Shown: positions 36,521 through 46,306 of the stretch, piece by piece
Position numbering within the stretch: position 1 is the first letter of the stretch
Layout: every line of letters starts with the position of its first letter
Assembly (NCBI GenBank): GCA_027592755.1
Contig: JAQCLE010000001.1
Location: 53,835 to 117,834, forward strand
Length of the DNA: 64,000 nucleotides
Origin: Bacteroidota bacterium
Lineage (GTDB): Bacteria; Bacteroidota; Bacteroidia; Cytophagales; Cyclobacteriaceae
Reading direction: 5' to 3'
Made by a program: the position numbers and the translations under genes
The notes under the pieces: generated by a model
Seen by the model: the letters and a program-made list of their open reading frames with translations, nothing else
Told to the model about the DNA's origin: nothing
The model's database searches: none

Positions 36521-38014
36521 ATGAAAAAAATCAAATGCGAGGTTAAGATACCGTCTCTTATTTGTCTATCCGTTTTACTCTCTTGTGGTAATCCTGGAAA
36601 AAAAGCCGAGGCATTAAAACCTAATGTAATTGTCATTTTGGTGGACGACCTGGGTTATAACGACCTGGGGTGTTACAACACCAAAGATCCAGGGATACAA
36701 ACACCGAACATTGACCGTTTAGCGGAAGCTGGAATACGATTTACTGATTGGCAATCTGCCAATTCTGTGTGCGCACCTTCCAGAGCGGCGATCCTTACCG
36801 GAAGGTACACCCCTAGAAATGGACAGGTGGTGGTATCACACCCCTTCGACAAAGATCAATATGAGCACCTCGGGCTTTATCAGGATGAAGTGACAATCGC
36901 AGAGTTGTTGAAACCGTTGGGATATGCAACTGCCGCTATCGGGAAATGGCATTTAGGTCAGCATGTTGATTATCGCCCTCTGAGACACGGATTTGATCAA
37001 TACTATGGAACAATGCACAATATTGCGATAGGTAAGAAAGGGGAGATTTATGAGGGGGATTCCCTGACCGGGGATAGTGCATTTTATGAAAATATACATA
37101 AGCTCCTGACCAACGAGGCCAAGACGTTCATGAACAAATCCATAGAAGAGAATTCTCCATTTTTCATGTATCTATCTCACTATTTGGTGCATGGTCCCTG
37201 GGAGCCAAGCAGAGAATTTGCGACGGATGAAGAATGGCAAATACGAACTGAGGTAAATGGGGATATCAATCATAAAGTTTACCCGGCAATGGTACGTGAG
37301 TTAGATTGGCATATTGGTGAGATAATAGGTGAATTAGAAAGACTGGGCATTTCAGAAAATACCGTAATATTCTTTGTGTCCGATAATGGTCCTTGGCTAA
37401 CAACCGATACTGTACGTTCTGCCGGGAGTGCCTGGCCATTAAGAGGAAGCAAATTCAACACATTTGAAGGAGGCCATAGGGTACCTGCTATTGTTAAATA
37501 CCCAGGCAAAATTCCGGCCGGGCGAGTCTCGAATGAACTTGTCAGTTCTATGGATATTTTACCAACCATAGCACATATTACCGGAGCGTCTATGCCGGAC
37601 GAAAGGGTAATTGACGGCAAAAACATCTGGCCGATACTAAGTGCAGAAGAAGGTGCTGAATCTCCACACAAAGTACTGTATGGATATCATGGAAAAAATT
37701 TGCAGACTATTCGAAAAGGAAATTGGAAATTGCACTTACCCAGAACACCCCAATCCGTTCCGTTTTACGCTCAGCATAAATGGGGTCGGGCGACAATTGA
37801 TTCGCTAAGTGCTCCCATGTTGTTCAATCTGGAACAAGATGTTAAAGAGCAAATCAACGTGGTTAGTGAATTTCCGGAAATTGTTAAAGATCTGCTGGTA
37901 GAGGCAAAAACAGCCCGGGCCGAACTAGGTGATTGGAATGTTACCGGCACCGATGAACATGATTACAATGGACTTAAAGGAGATATTCATGCAATACCAG
38001 TAAGGAATAGATGA
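36521..38014 (+). CDS. Sulfatase, lipoprotein (S1 type, FGly Cys84)
   Basis: I start at ATG 36521 because it gives a clean lipoprotein signal (PSLICLSVLLSC); the frame is open from a TTG at 36491. About 497 residues. VILVDDLGYNDLG binds the calcium ion. CAPSRAAILTG (Cys84) is the formylglycine motif. GKWHLG and VSDNGPW complete the active site. It hydrolyses sulfate esters, here most likely on the imported glycan; the exact position on the sugar is unknown. A formylglycine-generating enzyme is required but none is in the window. It is the first of three adjacent sulfatases. Confidence 0.93.
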   Translation: MKKIKCEVKIPSLICLSVLLSCGNPGKKAEALKPNVIVILVDDLGYNDLGCYNTKDPGIQTPNIDRLAEAGIRFTDWQSANSVCAPSRAAILTGRYTPRNGQVVVSHPFDKDQYEHLGLYQDEVTIAELLKPLGYATAAIGKWHLGQHVDYRPLRHGFDQYYGTMHNIAIGKKGEIYEGDSLTGDSAFYENIHKLLTNEAKTFMNKSIEENSPFFMYLSHYLVHGPWEPSREFATDEEWQIRTEVNGDINHKVYPAMVRELDWHIGEIIGELERLGISENTVIFFVSDNGPWLTTDTVRSAGSAWPLRGSKFNTFEGGHRVPAIVKYPGKIPAGRVSNELVSSMDILPTIAHITGASMPDERVIDGKNIWPILSAEEGAESPHKVLYGYHGKNLQTIRKGNWKLHLPRTPQSVPFYAQHKWGRATIDSLSAPMLFNLEQDVKEQINVVSEFPEIVKDLLVEAKTARAELGDWNVTGTDEHDYNGLKGDIHAIPVRNR

Positions 38015-38045
38015 AATACAACACTTAGCCATAATGAATTGTGCC

Positions 38046-39521
38046 ATGAAATTTATATTTAATAAGACACATTTAGTTTTTCTTGCTTTGTTAATGCTGT
38101 CATTATATGTTGATGGGCAAGATAAGAAACCCAATTTTTTGATAATTTATGTCGATGACTTGGGATACAATGATCTTGGCTGTTATGGCGCAAAGGACAC
38201 GGCTATTAAATCGCCAAATATAGACCGAATGGCTGCAGAGGGGATCAGGTTTACAAATTGGACTTCTGCCTGTAGTACTTGTGCACCCTCCCGAGCCGCG
38301 TTGTTAACCGGGCGCTACCCAAATCGTTGTGGTTTGCCTGTAGGTAATAACGGGAGTAAAGTATTTGGTGACAATTTTGATTCTAATATGGGCCTGCAAC
38401 AATCAGAAATCACTATTCCGGAAATACTTAAGCCATTGGGCTATATGACGGCCATGTATGGAAAAGCTCATTTGGGAGCTGATGTTAAATTTTATCCCCT
38501 ACGGCATGGTTTCGATGAATATTATGGCAGTCTGTTTAATTTCCCAATTGGCGGGACCAATCCTGTATTAGAAGGTGATTCTATTGTTGAACCAGCTATG
38601 AAGTATCAGGATATACATATCAAGCTGACGAATCGTACCATTGATTTTATGAAAAAAAGCCAGGAGGCTGATAGGCCATTTTTTATCTATTTGTCACATT
38701 ATCTATGTCATGGTCCCTGGGATCCTAATCGAAAATTTGCCACTGATGAGGAGTGGGAGGTTTACCAAAATCAACCTATAAAAGGGCATTTGAAGGATGG
38801 TGGAGACAAAATTTATCCGGTATTAGTGAGGGAATTTGATTGGCATGTGGGAGAAGTATTAAAAGCTCTTAAAGAGTTGGATATCGATAAAAATACGTTG
38901 GTTGTTCTTGTGTCCGATAATGGCCCATGGCTCCCTGCGGGGTCAGCCTGGCCACTCAGTGGAGGTAAATTTAACACATTTGAAGGTGGCCATCGGGTAC
39001 CCTCAATTGCCCGGTGGCCGGATAAAATTCCTGCTGAGCAAGTTAGCGATGCTCTTTGCTCAACGATGGATTATTTTCCAACGATAGCCCATCTGGCAGG
39101 TGCAAGGTTGTCAGGGAACAGAAAAATAGATGGTATGAACATCTGGCCTATTTTGAAGGGCGATAAGAATACAAGTGAGCATGACATTCTTTATTATTAT
39201 AATGGGATTACTCTTGAAGCTATTCGTGATGGAAATTGGAAGCTCCATTTACCAAGAGAGCCAAATATGAAGGTGTATTGGGCAAAAGGCATAGAAGGAG
39301 GATACCAGAGGCTTGATAAACCAACTCTTTTTAATTTAGAAAATGATATTGAAGAACAATCGGATGTTGCAGATCGATATCCTGATGTAGTTGAAAGACT
39401 ATTAAAGGAGGTGGAGAAGGCACGGGAAGAACTAGGTGATTGGAACCGAAAGGGAGCCGATCAAAAGACTTTCCTAAATTATTCAGGTAATCCAAACAAT
39501 CCAGAAAGAATAAAGAAATAG
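38046..39521 (+). CDS. Sulfatase, exported (S1 type, FGly Cys79)
   Basis: About 491 residues from ATG 38046; an ATG at 38034 adds four residues. The signal peptide ends near YVDGQ, without a lipobox, so the product is probably periplasmic. FLIIYVDDLGYNDLG, CAPSRAALLTG (Cys79) and VSDNGPW are intact. The usual GKWHLG is GKAHLG here, so the Trp is replaced while Lys and His stay. It closely resembles the previous sulfatase (shared YNDLGCY, LSHYLVHGPW/LSHYLCHGPWDP, FNTFEGGHRVP), suggesting a tandem duplication with divergent specificity. Confidence 0.93.
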   Translation: MKFIFNKTHLVFLALLMLSLYVDGQDKKPNFLIIYVDDLGYNDLGCYGAKDTAIKSPNIDRMAAEGIRFTNWTSACSTCAPSRAALLTGRYPNRCGLPVGNNGSKVFGDNFDSNMGLQQSEITIPEILKPLGYMTAMYGKAHLGADVKFYPLRHGFDEYYGSLFNFPIGGTNPVLEGDSIVEPAMKYQDIHIKLTNRTIDFMKKSQEADRPFFIYLSHYLCHGPWDPNRKFATDEEWEVYQNQPIKGHLKDGGDKIYPVLVREFDWHVGEVLKALKELDIDKNTLVVLVSDNGPWLPAGSAWPLSGGKFNTFEGGHRVPSIARWPDKIPAEQVSDALCSTMDYFPTIAHLAGARLSGNRKIDGMNIWPILKGDKNTSEHDILYYYNGITLEAIRDGNWKLHLPREPNMKVYWAKGIEGGYQRLDKPTLFNLENDIEEQSDVADRYPDVVERLLKEVEKAREELGDWNRKGADQKTFLNYSGNPNNPERIKK

Positions 39522-39601
39522 AGGCGGAAATGCTAAGCCTTTATCAGAACCTGATTACAAAATAAGAAATTGAGTATAGTAAGTACTAATAGAAATATGT
39601 T

Positions 39602-41179
39602 ATGATTATTCAGAGTTTAAAAATAGCGATCGTATTGGTAGCGATCACTTCATGTAATTCCAAAATTACCAATGAGAAGAGAATGCCCAATATTGTACTT
39701 ATCAATGCTGATGATTTAGGGTATGGTGATCTTGGCTGTTATGGAGCAACAAAAGTAAAAACCCCGAATATTGATGGGCTGGCCAAACATGGCAGGATCT
39801 TTACCGATGCTCATACAGCCGCAGCTGTATGTTCTCCTTCTAGGTATGGGTTGTTAACTGGACAGTACCCATTAAGAAGAAATTTTTGGGGGCCCATTAC
39901 CAAAGAAACACCTTTGACTATTGACACTACCTATTTAACCATAGGTAAGGTATTGAAGGAAGCCGGGTACTCAACTGCATGCATTGGTAAATGGCACCTC
40001 GGATTTAGTGATGAAGAAGAGACAGATTTTAACAAGCCATTAAAACCCGGGCCTCTTGAACTGGGGTTTGATTATTACTTTGGAATTCCACAAGTAAACA
40101 GTGGCCCCCCTTTTGTGTATGTTGAAAACCATCACGTGGTCGGCTACGACCCTGAAGATCCCTTCGTTTATGGAGAAAAATCTGTTACTCAAGAATGGCC
40201 AGCAAAGGGTTGGCAGGCCAAATTTGGAGGAGCAAAAAAAGCACATACAATTTACAGAGACGACAATATAGGTACAACCTTGAAAGACAAGGCTATTGAA
40301 TGGATGAACCAAATTCATGTTACTAAATCAGAGAATCCTTTTTTTCTATACTTGGCAACTACCAATATTCATCACCCTTTTACTCCGGCTCCGCAGTTTG
40401 TGGGTAGTAGTGAGTGCGGACGATATGGTGACTTTATCCATGAGTTGGATTGGATGGTTGGTGAGGTGCTTTCTGCACTTGATGATATGGGTATTGCAGA
40501 AAATACACTTGTGATTTTTACGAGCGATAACGGAGGCATGCTTAATCAAGGGGGTCAGGATGCCTGGAAGGTTGGACACCGCTTAAATGGTAAATTATTA
40601 GGTGCAAAATTTGGTGCTTGGGAAGGTGGTCATCGAATTCCAATGATCGCCAGATGGCCTGGTAAGATACCAGCCAATGATACATCTGATCAATTAATAA
40701 GCCAGGTAGACCTGCTTGCAACCTTTGCAAGTCTTGTTGGTAAGCCTCTGGGCAATGATAAAAACTATGATAGTGTTGATCAGCTGGAAACATTAACTGG
40801 GACTCCTAAATCAATGGTCAGGGATTACCTCATAATTTCTCCCAATTGGCCGAGTCATCTGGTTATTCGCAAAGGTGATTGGGTTTATATTGATGCTCAG
40901 GATGAAGGTGGTTTCAGAGGAACTGAATTAGATGAACATACTTTGGGGGGTGCGGCTGCTCTAAAGCTTACAGGATACGTAAATAGTGATGTTGAAGACG
41001 GTAAAATTCGTCATGATGCACCTCCTGCTCAGCTTTATAATCTATCCGATGACCTTAGTCAGACGACTAATGTATATGAGGGAAACCCGGAAATTATCAA
41101 GGAGCTTCAAGCGCTGCTGAATAGTTATCGTGAAAAAGTAGGAGATTTTCCTGAACTCGGTTGGATAGATCGACGCTAA
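39602..41179 (+). CDS. Arylsulfatase-like lipoprotein (S1 type, FGly Cys77)
   Basis: The product has 525 residues and a lipoprotein signal ending VAITSC (Cys18). IVLINADDLGYGDLG, CSPSRYGLLTG (Cys77), CIGKWHLGF and FTSDNGGM mark an active S1 sulfatase. It is more distant from the two genes before it and resembles the 'arylsulfatase A-like' bacterial branch (VNSGPPFVYVENHHVVGYDP). The three sulfatases follow each other with 31 and 80 bases between them and are probably co-transcribed. Confidence 0.93.
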   Translation: MIIQSLKIAIVLVAITSCNSKITNEKRMPNIVLINADDLGYGDLGCYGATKVKTPNIDGLAKHGRIFTDAHTAAAVCSPSRYGLLTGQYPLRRNFWGPITKETPLTIDTTYLTIGKVLKEAGYSTACIGKWHLGFSDEEETDFNKPLKPGPLELGFDYYFGIPQVNSGPPFVYVENHHVVGYDPEDPFVYGEKSVTQEWPAKGWQAKFGGAKKAHTIYRDDNIGTTLKDKAIEWMNQIHVTKSENPFFLYLATTNIHHPFTPAPQFVGSSECGRYGDFIHELDWMVGEVLSALDDMGIAENTLVIFTSDNGGMLNQGGQDAWKVGHRLNGKLLGAKFGAWEGGHRIPMIARWPGKIPANDTSDQLISQVDLLATFASLVGKPLGNDKNYDSVDQLETLTGTPKSMVRDYLIISPNWPSHLVIRKGDWVYIDAQDEGGFRGTELDEHTLGGAAALKLTGYVNSDVEDGKIRHDAPPAQLYNLSDDLSQTTNVYEGNPEIIKELQALLNSYREKVGDFPELGWIDRR

Positions 41180-41242
41180 ATTTTTGCCAATGAAAATACA
41201 AAAGCTGGTAAGGGAGAATAATCAGTATGAAAAAGTTAGAAA

Positions 41243-43564
41243 ATGATTAGTGGAGTATCCATTATTTTGATCACCATAAAAAAAAGAATCTATTGGTTGC
41301 CGTTAATAATCATTATCTGGAGTGCATGTACTTCCAAAAAAGCGGAAGTTAGTGTCATTAGTTTTTCTTCCTTATTAAGGGAAATGACAGATAGACCTTC
41401 CCTAACATATTTTCCGGATCCGGGTTATCATTTGTTGCAGGCCAGTAGTTGGGACCGTACTCAAACAGGTCCCCAAGACACTGCTACCTGGTTTGCTAAT
41501 GTGGATAATAACCATTGGATCCGTGATGAAATTGTTGACAATCGTACAGAACATGTAATTATGGACGCCCAAGGACCTGGAGCAATTACACGTTGGTGGA
41601 TTCCAAGCGCTGCGGGGCTGGAAAACAGGATATTGCGAATTTATCTGGATGACAATATTGTACCGGTAATATCAGAGAATTACTCCAATTTTATAAATGG
41701 GTCATCCTTTGTGACTTGGCCATTTGCCTTTGTTTCTTCAGATGAAAAAGATTCAGTTTATCAATATGGTCTGCCCGCGGGCCACCCCAAACAAGTAGGA
41801 TCGGGGTTTTACCTGCCCATACCTTTTGCAAAGAGTTGCAAAGTCACATTGGATGACAAACCATTTTATTATGTGATCAACTATAGAATGTATGAAAAAG
41901 ACACAGAGGTACTCTCTTTTTCAAAAGAAGATTTTTTTAATATTAAATCACTTTTGACATCAATTGGTAGCAGATTGTTGTCCGATAATGTCCCGGAAAA
42001 GGGCTTATTTGAAAAAAATGCCAGCATTGTACCAGGCGGGTCACTAGAAATAAACCTGCCCCCCGGTGAAAAAGCAATCCACTCCATTCACCTAAATATA
42101 AATAGTAAGGAAAATAAACAAATGAATCGAGAGACTGTTTTGCAGATTACTTTTGATGGAAATCAAACAATATGGAGCCCGGTTTCCGAGTTTTTTGGAG
42201 GAGGTGTTTATGCCCGTCCAGTAAAAAATTATTACACGGCGGTTTCTGATGAAGGCTGGATGAAGGCAAGCTGGACAATGCCTTACCGTAAGAACGCAGA
42301 GGTTATACTCAAAAATTACGGAAATGAAACAATGGTGGCAGAACTCAAGATAGTCGTATCTGATTATGAGTGGGATGAGACTTCTATGTATTTTCACGCC
42401 AAGTGGCACGAAGAGTCACCATTGAATACGCCACCATTTAAAGATTGGAACTACATTGAGGCCCATGGTAGTGGGGTTTATGTCGGAGATGTGTTGACGG
42501 TTCATGCAGAAAACCCGCAATGGTGGGGCGAAGGTGATGAAAAAATTTACATTGACGGGGAAAGTTTCCCTTCCCATCTCGGTACAGGGCTGGAAGATTA
42601 CTATGGATACGCATGGGGAATGGCCAATTTTTTCAGTTCCCCTTTTATCTCTATGCCAGACAGGGATGCACGAGGCAAGGCAGACTGGAGGGGATATACC
42701 ACTGTATCAAGAGTCAGGCCATTGGATGCTATCCCATACAGAACAAGTCTAAAAGTTGATATTGAGGCATGGCAAACAGTAGCGGGCACTTCTTACTCAA
42801 CAACGTTATTCTGGTATGCAATACCGGGCAGTACAGATAACCTGAAGCCCGATGAGAAGGCCATTGTCAGAACCCTACCGGATTTTTCAAGACCCACTTT
42901 ATTAAAGAAACCAGGAGAAAAATTTCCTGACCCTTCTAAAAACGGATTGACAAAGCCAGTGGGAAATGAGAGCATAAGTCACTCTGGCAACCATTTAGAT
43001 TTTCTTAAATGGAGAGATCAGGATGTTATTAAAGACCAGGATGGTGATAATAACAATGAATATGGCACCCGTGGTTATTTACTCCCTGGGGTCCGGCGAT
43101 TTGATCATGGAGATCTGATTTTCTTAACAGATTCACTTAGATCTTTGCCGGATTTTGTAGAGTCAATTAACTATAAGGCAACCAGTCATAGTTTTCAAGA
43201 CGCCTGGTTATTCGATCCATCAGAACCAAAGGTAAGCTACATTACAGGAAAGATTGAGGTGCCCGGCGAAGTTGCCAATCAACAATTATTGAGTTTTACG
43301 GTTAATGAAGAGGTACCTCGCTCTTTCCGACTTGGTGTAATGTTGGACAATGCAGATTCTTTTGACAAAGTAGGGGAGTCCATTCGTGTAGCCAATAATA
43401 GAGGAGGTGATAGTGGTGATATTCCCTTAGCAAAATCTAATCGCTTGCCGGATTGGTATTTCTTTGATTTGTCTAAATTGAAATCAGGAGACGAAATCGT
43501 TATTAGAGGGAAGACAAAAGAAGCAGATAATATTTTCACGTTGGGTGCCATTGTATTTGATTGA
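41243..43564 (+). CDS. DUF2961 protein (GH172-type)
   Basis: The product is 773 residues. The N-terminal hydrophobic segment ends IIIIWSAC, a likely lipoprotein signal. The DUF2961 core is recognisable in DAQGPGAITRWWIPS, FPSHLGTGLEDYYGYAWG (about residues 442-459) and PFISMPDRDARGKADWRGY. Members of GH172 act on furanosides such as fructofuranosyl and arabinofuranosyl linkages, with Glu residues in the active site. The C-terminal ~150 residues form an extra beta-domain. Placement between sulfatases and L-fucose dehydrogenase suggests action on a branch sugar of the same glycan; the substrate is unknown. Confidence 0.85.
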   Translation: MISGVSIILITIKKRIYWLPLIIIIWSACTSKKAEVSVISFSSLLREMTDRPSLTYFPDPGYHLLQASSWDRTQTGPQDTATWFANVDNNHWIRDEIVDNRTEHVIMDAQGPGAITRWWIPSAAGLENRILRIYLDDNIVPVISENYSNFINGSSFVTWPFAFVSSDEKDSVYQYGLPAGHPKQVGSGFYLPIPFAKSCKVTLDDKPFYYVINYRMYEKDTEVLSFSKEDFFNIKSLLTSIGSRLLSDNVPEKGLFEKNASIVPGGSLEINLPPGEKAIHSIHLNINSKENKQMNRETVLQITFDGNQTIWSPVSEFFGGGVYARPVKNYYTAVSDEGWMKASWTMPYRKNAEVILKNYGNETMVAELKIVVSDYEWDETSMYFHAKWHEESPLNTPPFKDWNYIEAHGSGVYVGDVLTVHAENPQWWGEGDEKIYIDGESFPSHLGTGLEDYYGYAWGMANFFSSPFISMPDRDARGKADWRGYTTVSRVRPLDAIPYRTSLKVDIEAWQTVAGTSYSTTLFWYAIPGSTDNLKPDEKAIVRTLPDFSRPTLLKKPGEKFPDPSKNGLTKPVGNESISHSGNHLDFLKWRDQDVIKDQDGDNNNEYGTRGYLLPGVRRFDHGDLIFLTDSLRSLPDFVESINYKATSHSFQDAWLFDPSEPKVSYITGKIEVPGEVANQQLLSFTVNEEVPRSFRLGVMLDNADSFDKVGESIRVANNRGGDSGDIPLAKSNRLPDWYFFDLSKLKSGDEIVIRGKTKEADNIFTLGAIVFD

Positions 43565-43622
43565 TTTAGAAAAAGGATACTTTCCATCACTTCTTGCAAG
43601 AATTACTAATTGCAGCCTTAAT

Positions 43623-43693
43623 AATGCAAAAATTATATCATTTGTTGCAATTCGTTTAGGAGTCTAAGAACTCTTTTCAAAATAACTTAGGGG
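43623..43693 (+). promoter_or_regulatory. Two-box upstream element, copy 1 (before L-fucose dehydrogenase)
   Basis: Box 1 (43623-43652) contains ATGCAA and TTGCAA cores and matches copy 2 at 49102-49131 in 27 of 30 bases. Box 2 (43676-43693, TTCAAAATAACTTAGGGG) matches in 18 of 18. The distance from box 1 to box 2 is 53 bases in both copies. TAACTTAG inside box 2 resembles the Bacteroidota -7 element TAnnTTTG. Two more TTGCA words lie just upstream (43594, 43610). It is probably a regulator site plus promoter, by inference. Confidence 0.65.
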
Positions 43694-43848
43694 TGATAAA
43701 CGAAATTGAAGAAAGTATAAGTAAGGAGGCTATTGCAGATCAGAGGACGGAGGTAGATAATGTCCATCGAAGAAATTTTCAGAATAAATCAGATAAAAAG
43801 TTAGCGAAATAATACCATTAATTTTCACAATTGAAATAGTAAAGAATC

Positions 43849-44634
43849 ATGAATTTAAACCTAAAGGACAAAGTCTATATTGTCACCGGAGGATCCAAGG
43901 GAATTGGAGAAGGCATTAGTCGGGCCATTGCAGAAGAAGGTGGTATCGTGGTAATTGCTACCCGTTCTACAGGACCGGTAACTATCGATTTTATAGCAGA
44001 ATTACAATCGCAAGGCGTGGAGGCTCATGCAATTTACGGTGATTTACAGATCCTTGAAAATTGCGAAAATATTATTAGGGAAACTGTGACTAAATACGGG
44101 CGCATAGATGGCATCGTTAATAATGCGGGAATGAATGATGGGGCCGGACTGGAAAAAGGGCCGGAGGCGTTTAGAAATTCCATTAAGCTCAATCTTTTTC
44201 ATTATTATGACTTGGTGTATTATGCATTGCCATGGTTGAAAGAGAGCAAAGGGGCTGTCGTCAATGTCAGTTCTAAAGTGGCTTTGACGGGACAGGGTGG
44301 TACTTCCGGATATGCCGCATCGAAAGGAGCCCAGTTGGCACTGACCAGAGATTGGGCCGCAGAATTACTCCCTTACTCAATTCGTGTCAATGCTGTTTTA
44401 CCTGCTGAAGTGATGACCCCACTCTATAGAAAGTGGTTGAACAATACCTTTGACGACCCTACCGCCAAAGAGAAAGAGATCAGTGACAAAATTCCTTTAG
44501 GGAAGAGGATGACCACCAAAGAGGAAATGGCTGCCATGGTGGTGTTTCTATTGTCGGATAAATCTGCTCACACAACCGGCCAATTCATGGTTGTGGATGG
44601 TGGATACATGCACTTGGATAGAGCTTTGACTTAG
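43849..44634 (+). CDS. L-fucose dehydrogenase (SDR family)
   Basis: A 261-residue cytosolic SDR. VTGGSKGIGEG binds NAD(P), VNNAGMNDGAGLEKG follows, the catalytic Ser is in NVSSKVALTGQGGTS, and YAASK is the YxxxK motif. The segment SIRVNAVLPAEVMTPLYRKW and the end VVDGGYMHLDRALT are those of characterised L-fucose dehydrogenases of the Burkholderia type, so I give the substrate with good confidence. L-galactose and D-arabinose are usual secondary substrates. It supplies the first step of the pathway whose dehydratase is at 14059. It stands alone among sulfatase genes and has its own upstream element. Confidence 0.88.
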   Translation: MNLNLKDKVYIVTGGSKGIGEGISRAIAEEGGIVVIATRSTGPVTIDFIAELQSQGVEAHAIYGDLQILENCENIIRETVTKYGRIDGIVNNAGMNDGAGLEKGPEAFRNSIKLNLFHYYDLVYYALPWLKESKGAVVNVSSKVALTGQGGTSGYAASKGAQLALTRDWAAELLPYSIRVNAVLPAEVMTPLYRKWLNNTFDDPTAKEKEISDKIPLGKRMTTKEEMAAMVVFLLSDKSAHTTGQFMVVDGGYMHLDRALT

Positions 44635-44791
44635 ATCGTCCCTGGGATTAATCAGTCCTGAACAGTTAAAATGAAGGATTGCCAGCTTAATGCAAAAATG
44701 TCAGCAGCATTGGCAAAAAAGTAATGTAGAAAATATTTTGACAATTAGGGAAATTACCAGTACCTCAGACCACTACAAAAACCAATCTCGT

Positions 44792-46306
44792 GTGAAAACT
44801 CAGTTGCAAAATTTCTTTCATTTCGTTTGGCTCCTGATATTTGGCTTCAGTTGTGCTCAAAAAGATGCTGATTCAACCGAAGCACCCCAGCAGATGCTTC
44901 CTAATTTTATCATCATTTTTACAGATGATCAGGGCTATGGAGATTTAAGTTGTTTCGGGGCTAGCCATGTAAACACTCCAAATATTGATCGAATGGCAAA
45001 GGAAGGCATCAAATCAACTAGTTTCTATGTTGCAGCAGCTTTATGTACGCCCTCCAGAGCTGCCCTGATGACAGGAAGTTATCCGAAGCGAGTCAATCTT
45101 GCCGATGGCTCCATTTTTCCCGTGCTATTGGCTGGGGATTCCAAGGGGCTGCATCCAGACGAAATAACCATTGCGGAAGTTTTGAGAGACCGGGGTTATG
45201 CAACAGGAATTTTTGGAAAATGGCACCTTGGCGACCAATCTGAGTTTTTGCCTACTCGACAGGGATTTGACGAATTTTTTGGGATTCCTTATAGCCACGA
45301 CATTCACCCCTTTCATCCAAGACAGGACCATTTCAATTTTCCTCCTTTACCACTACTCGATAACGAGAAAGTGATCGAGTTGGATCCAGATGCAAATTTT
45401 CTAACAAAGAGAATAACCCAGCGAGCAGTTCAATTCATTGAAAAAAATCGAGATGGACCCTTTTTTCTATATATTCCCCATCCTATCCCGCACCACCCTG
45501 TGTATGCTTCTCCGGATTTTATGGAAACAGTCTCAGATTCATTGCAGGCCCTTCTTGGCTTGGAAAATGAGTCAGTAGATTATACTGTACGTGGAAGCTT
45601 ATATCCTCAGGCAATAAGTGAAATTGATTGGTCAGTAGGGCAAATTATGGAGACATTGGTCAAGTACAAACTGGACAGCAATACCCTCGTCTTTTTTACA
45701 TCAGACAATGGTCCGGACGGAGGCTATAATAGCGAGCCAATGGGTAGTGCAGGTCCGTTAAGGGGCCGTAAGGGCAGCACTTTTGAGGGGGGCATGCGTG
45801 AACCTGCAGTAGCCAGGTGGCCTGGCCGAATTCCATCGGGAGTTGAAACTGATGAGCTGCTAACAGCCATGGATTTGCTTCCTACGTTTGCCAAATTAGC
45901 TTGTGCAGATATCCCTAAAGACCGGGTGATCGATGGTAAAAATATTTGGCCGGTTCTTTCTGGCCAGTTGGGTGCCACTTCACCACATGACCGATTCTTT
46001 TACCATCGCTCTAACGAGCTCAGAGCAGTTCGATCAGGAAAGTGGAAATATCATGAAATTCTTCCAGACCAACCAAATGGCAATAATGGTATAAAAACAC
46101 CAAACTCTGCTTTATATAATCTGGATATTGACATTGGTGAAACCCAGGATCTTTCCGATCAGCATCCGGAAATTGTAGCACGATTAAAAGGTTATATTAA
46201 AGCATTTGAAAGTGAATTAGGGAAAGGAGATTCACTAAGCGCTCGATGTAGACCTGCAGGCTGGGTAGGTGATCCCAAACCTTTGACAAAAGAAAATGGA
46301 GTTTAG
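44792..46306 (+). CDS. Sulfatase, lipoprotein (S1 type), probable GTG start
   Basis: The frame is open from ATG 44690, but that would put 54 residues before the lipobox Cys. The GTG at 44792 gives a normal signal (VWLLIFGFSC), leaving about 504 residues. IIIFTDDQGYGDLS, CTPSRAALMTG (the FGly Cys, residue 85 from the GTG), GIFGKWHLGD and FTSDNGPDGGYN are complete. The DDQGYGDL form groups it with the next gene rather than with the DDLGYNDL sulfatases at 36-39 kb, so different sulfate positions are likely. It overlaps the following gene by 11 bases if that gene starts at its first ATG. Confidence 0.92.
   Translation: MKTQLQNFFHFVWLLIFGFSCAQKDADSTEAPQQMLPNFIIIFTDDQGYGDLSCFGASHVNTPNIDRMAKEGIKSTSFYVAAALCTPSRAALMTGSYPKRVNLADGSIFPVLLAGDSKGLHPDEITIAEVLRDRGYATGIFGKWHLGDQSEFLPTRQGFDEFFGIPYSHDIHPFHPRQDHFNFPPLPLLDNEKVIELDPDANFLTKRITQRAVQFIEKNRDGPFFLYIPHPIPHHPVYASPDFMETVSDSLQALLGLENESVDYTVRGSLYPQAISEIDWSVGQIMETLVKYKLDSNTLVFFTSDNGPDGGYNSEPMGSAGPLRGRKGSTFEGGMREPAVARWPGRIPSGVETDELLTAMDLLPTFAKLACADIPKDRVIDGKNIWPVLSGQLGATSPHDRFFYHRSNELRAVRSGKWKYHEILPDQPNGNNGIKTPNSALYNLDIDIGETQDLSDQHPEIVARLKGYIKAFESELGKGDSLSARCRPAGWVGDPKPLTKENGV

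Noticed and set aside
37279..37671. 130-codon minus-strand frame inside a sulfatase gene
   Set aside because: Antisense shadow of a conserved active-site region.
43693..43812. 39-codon GTG frame downstream of the two-box element (hydrophilic peptide)
   Set aside because: It begins inside box 2 of a regulatory element, the second copy of the element has no matching frame, and the composition is not informative.
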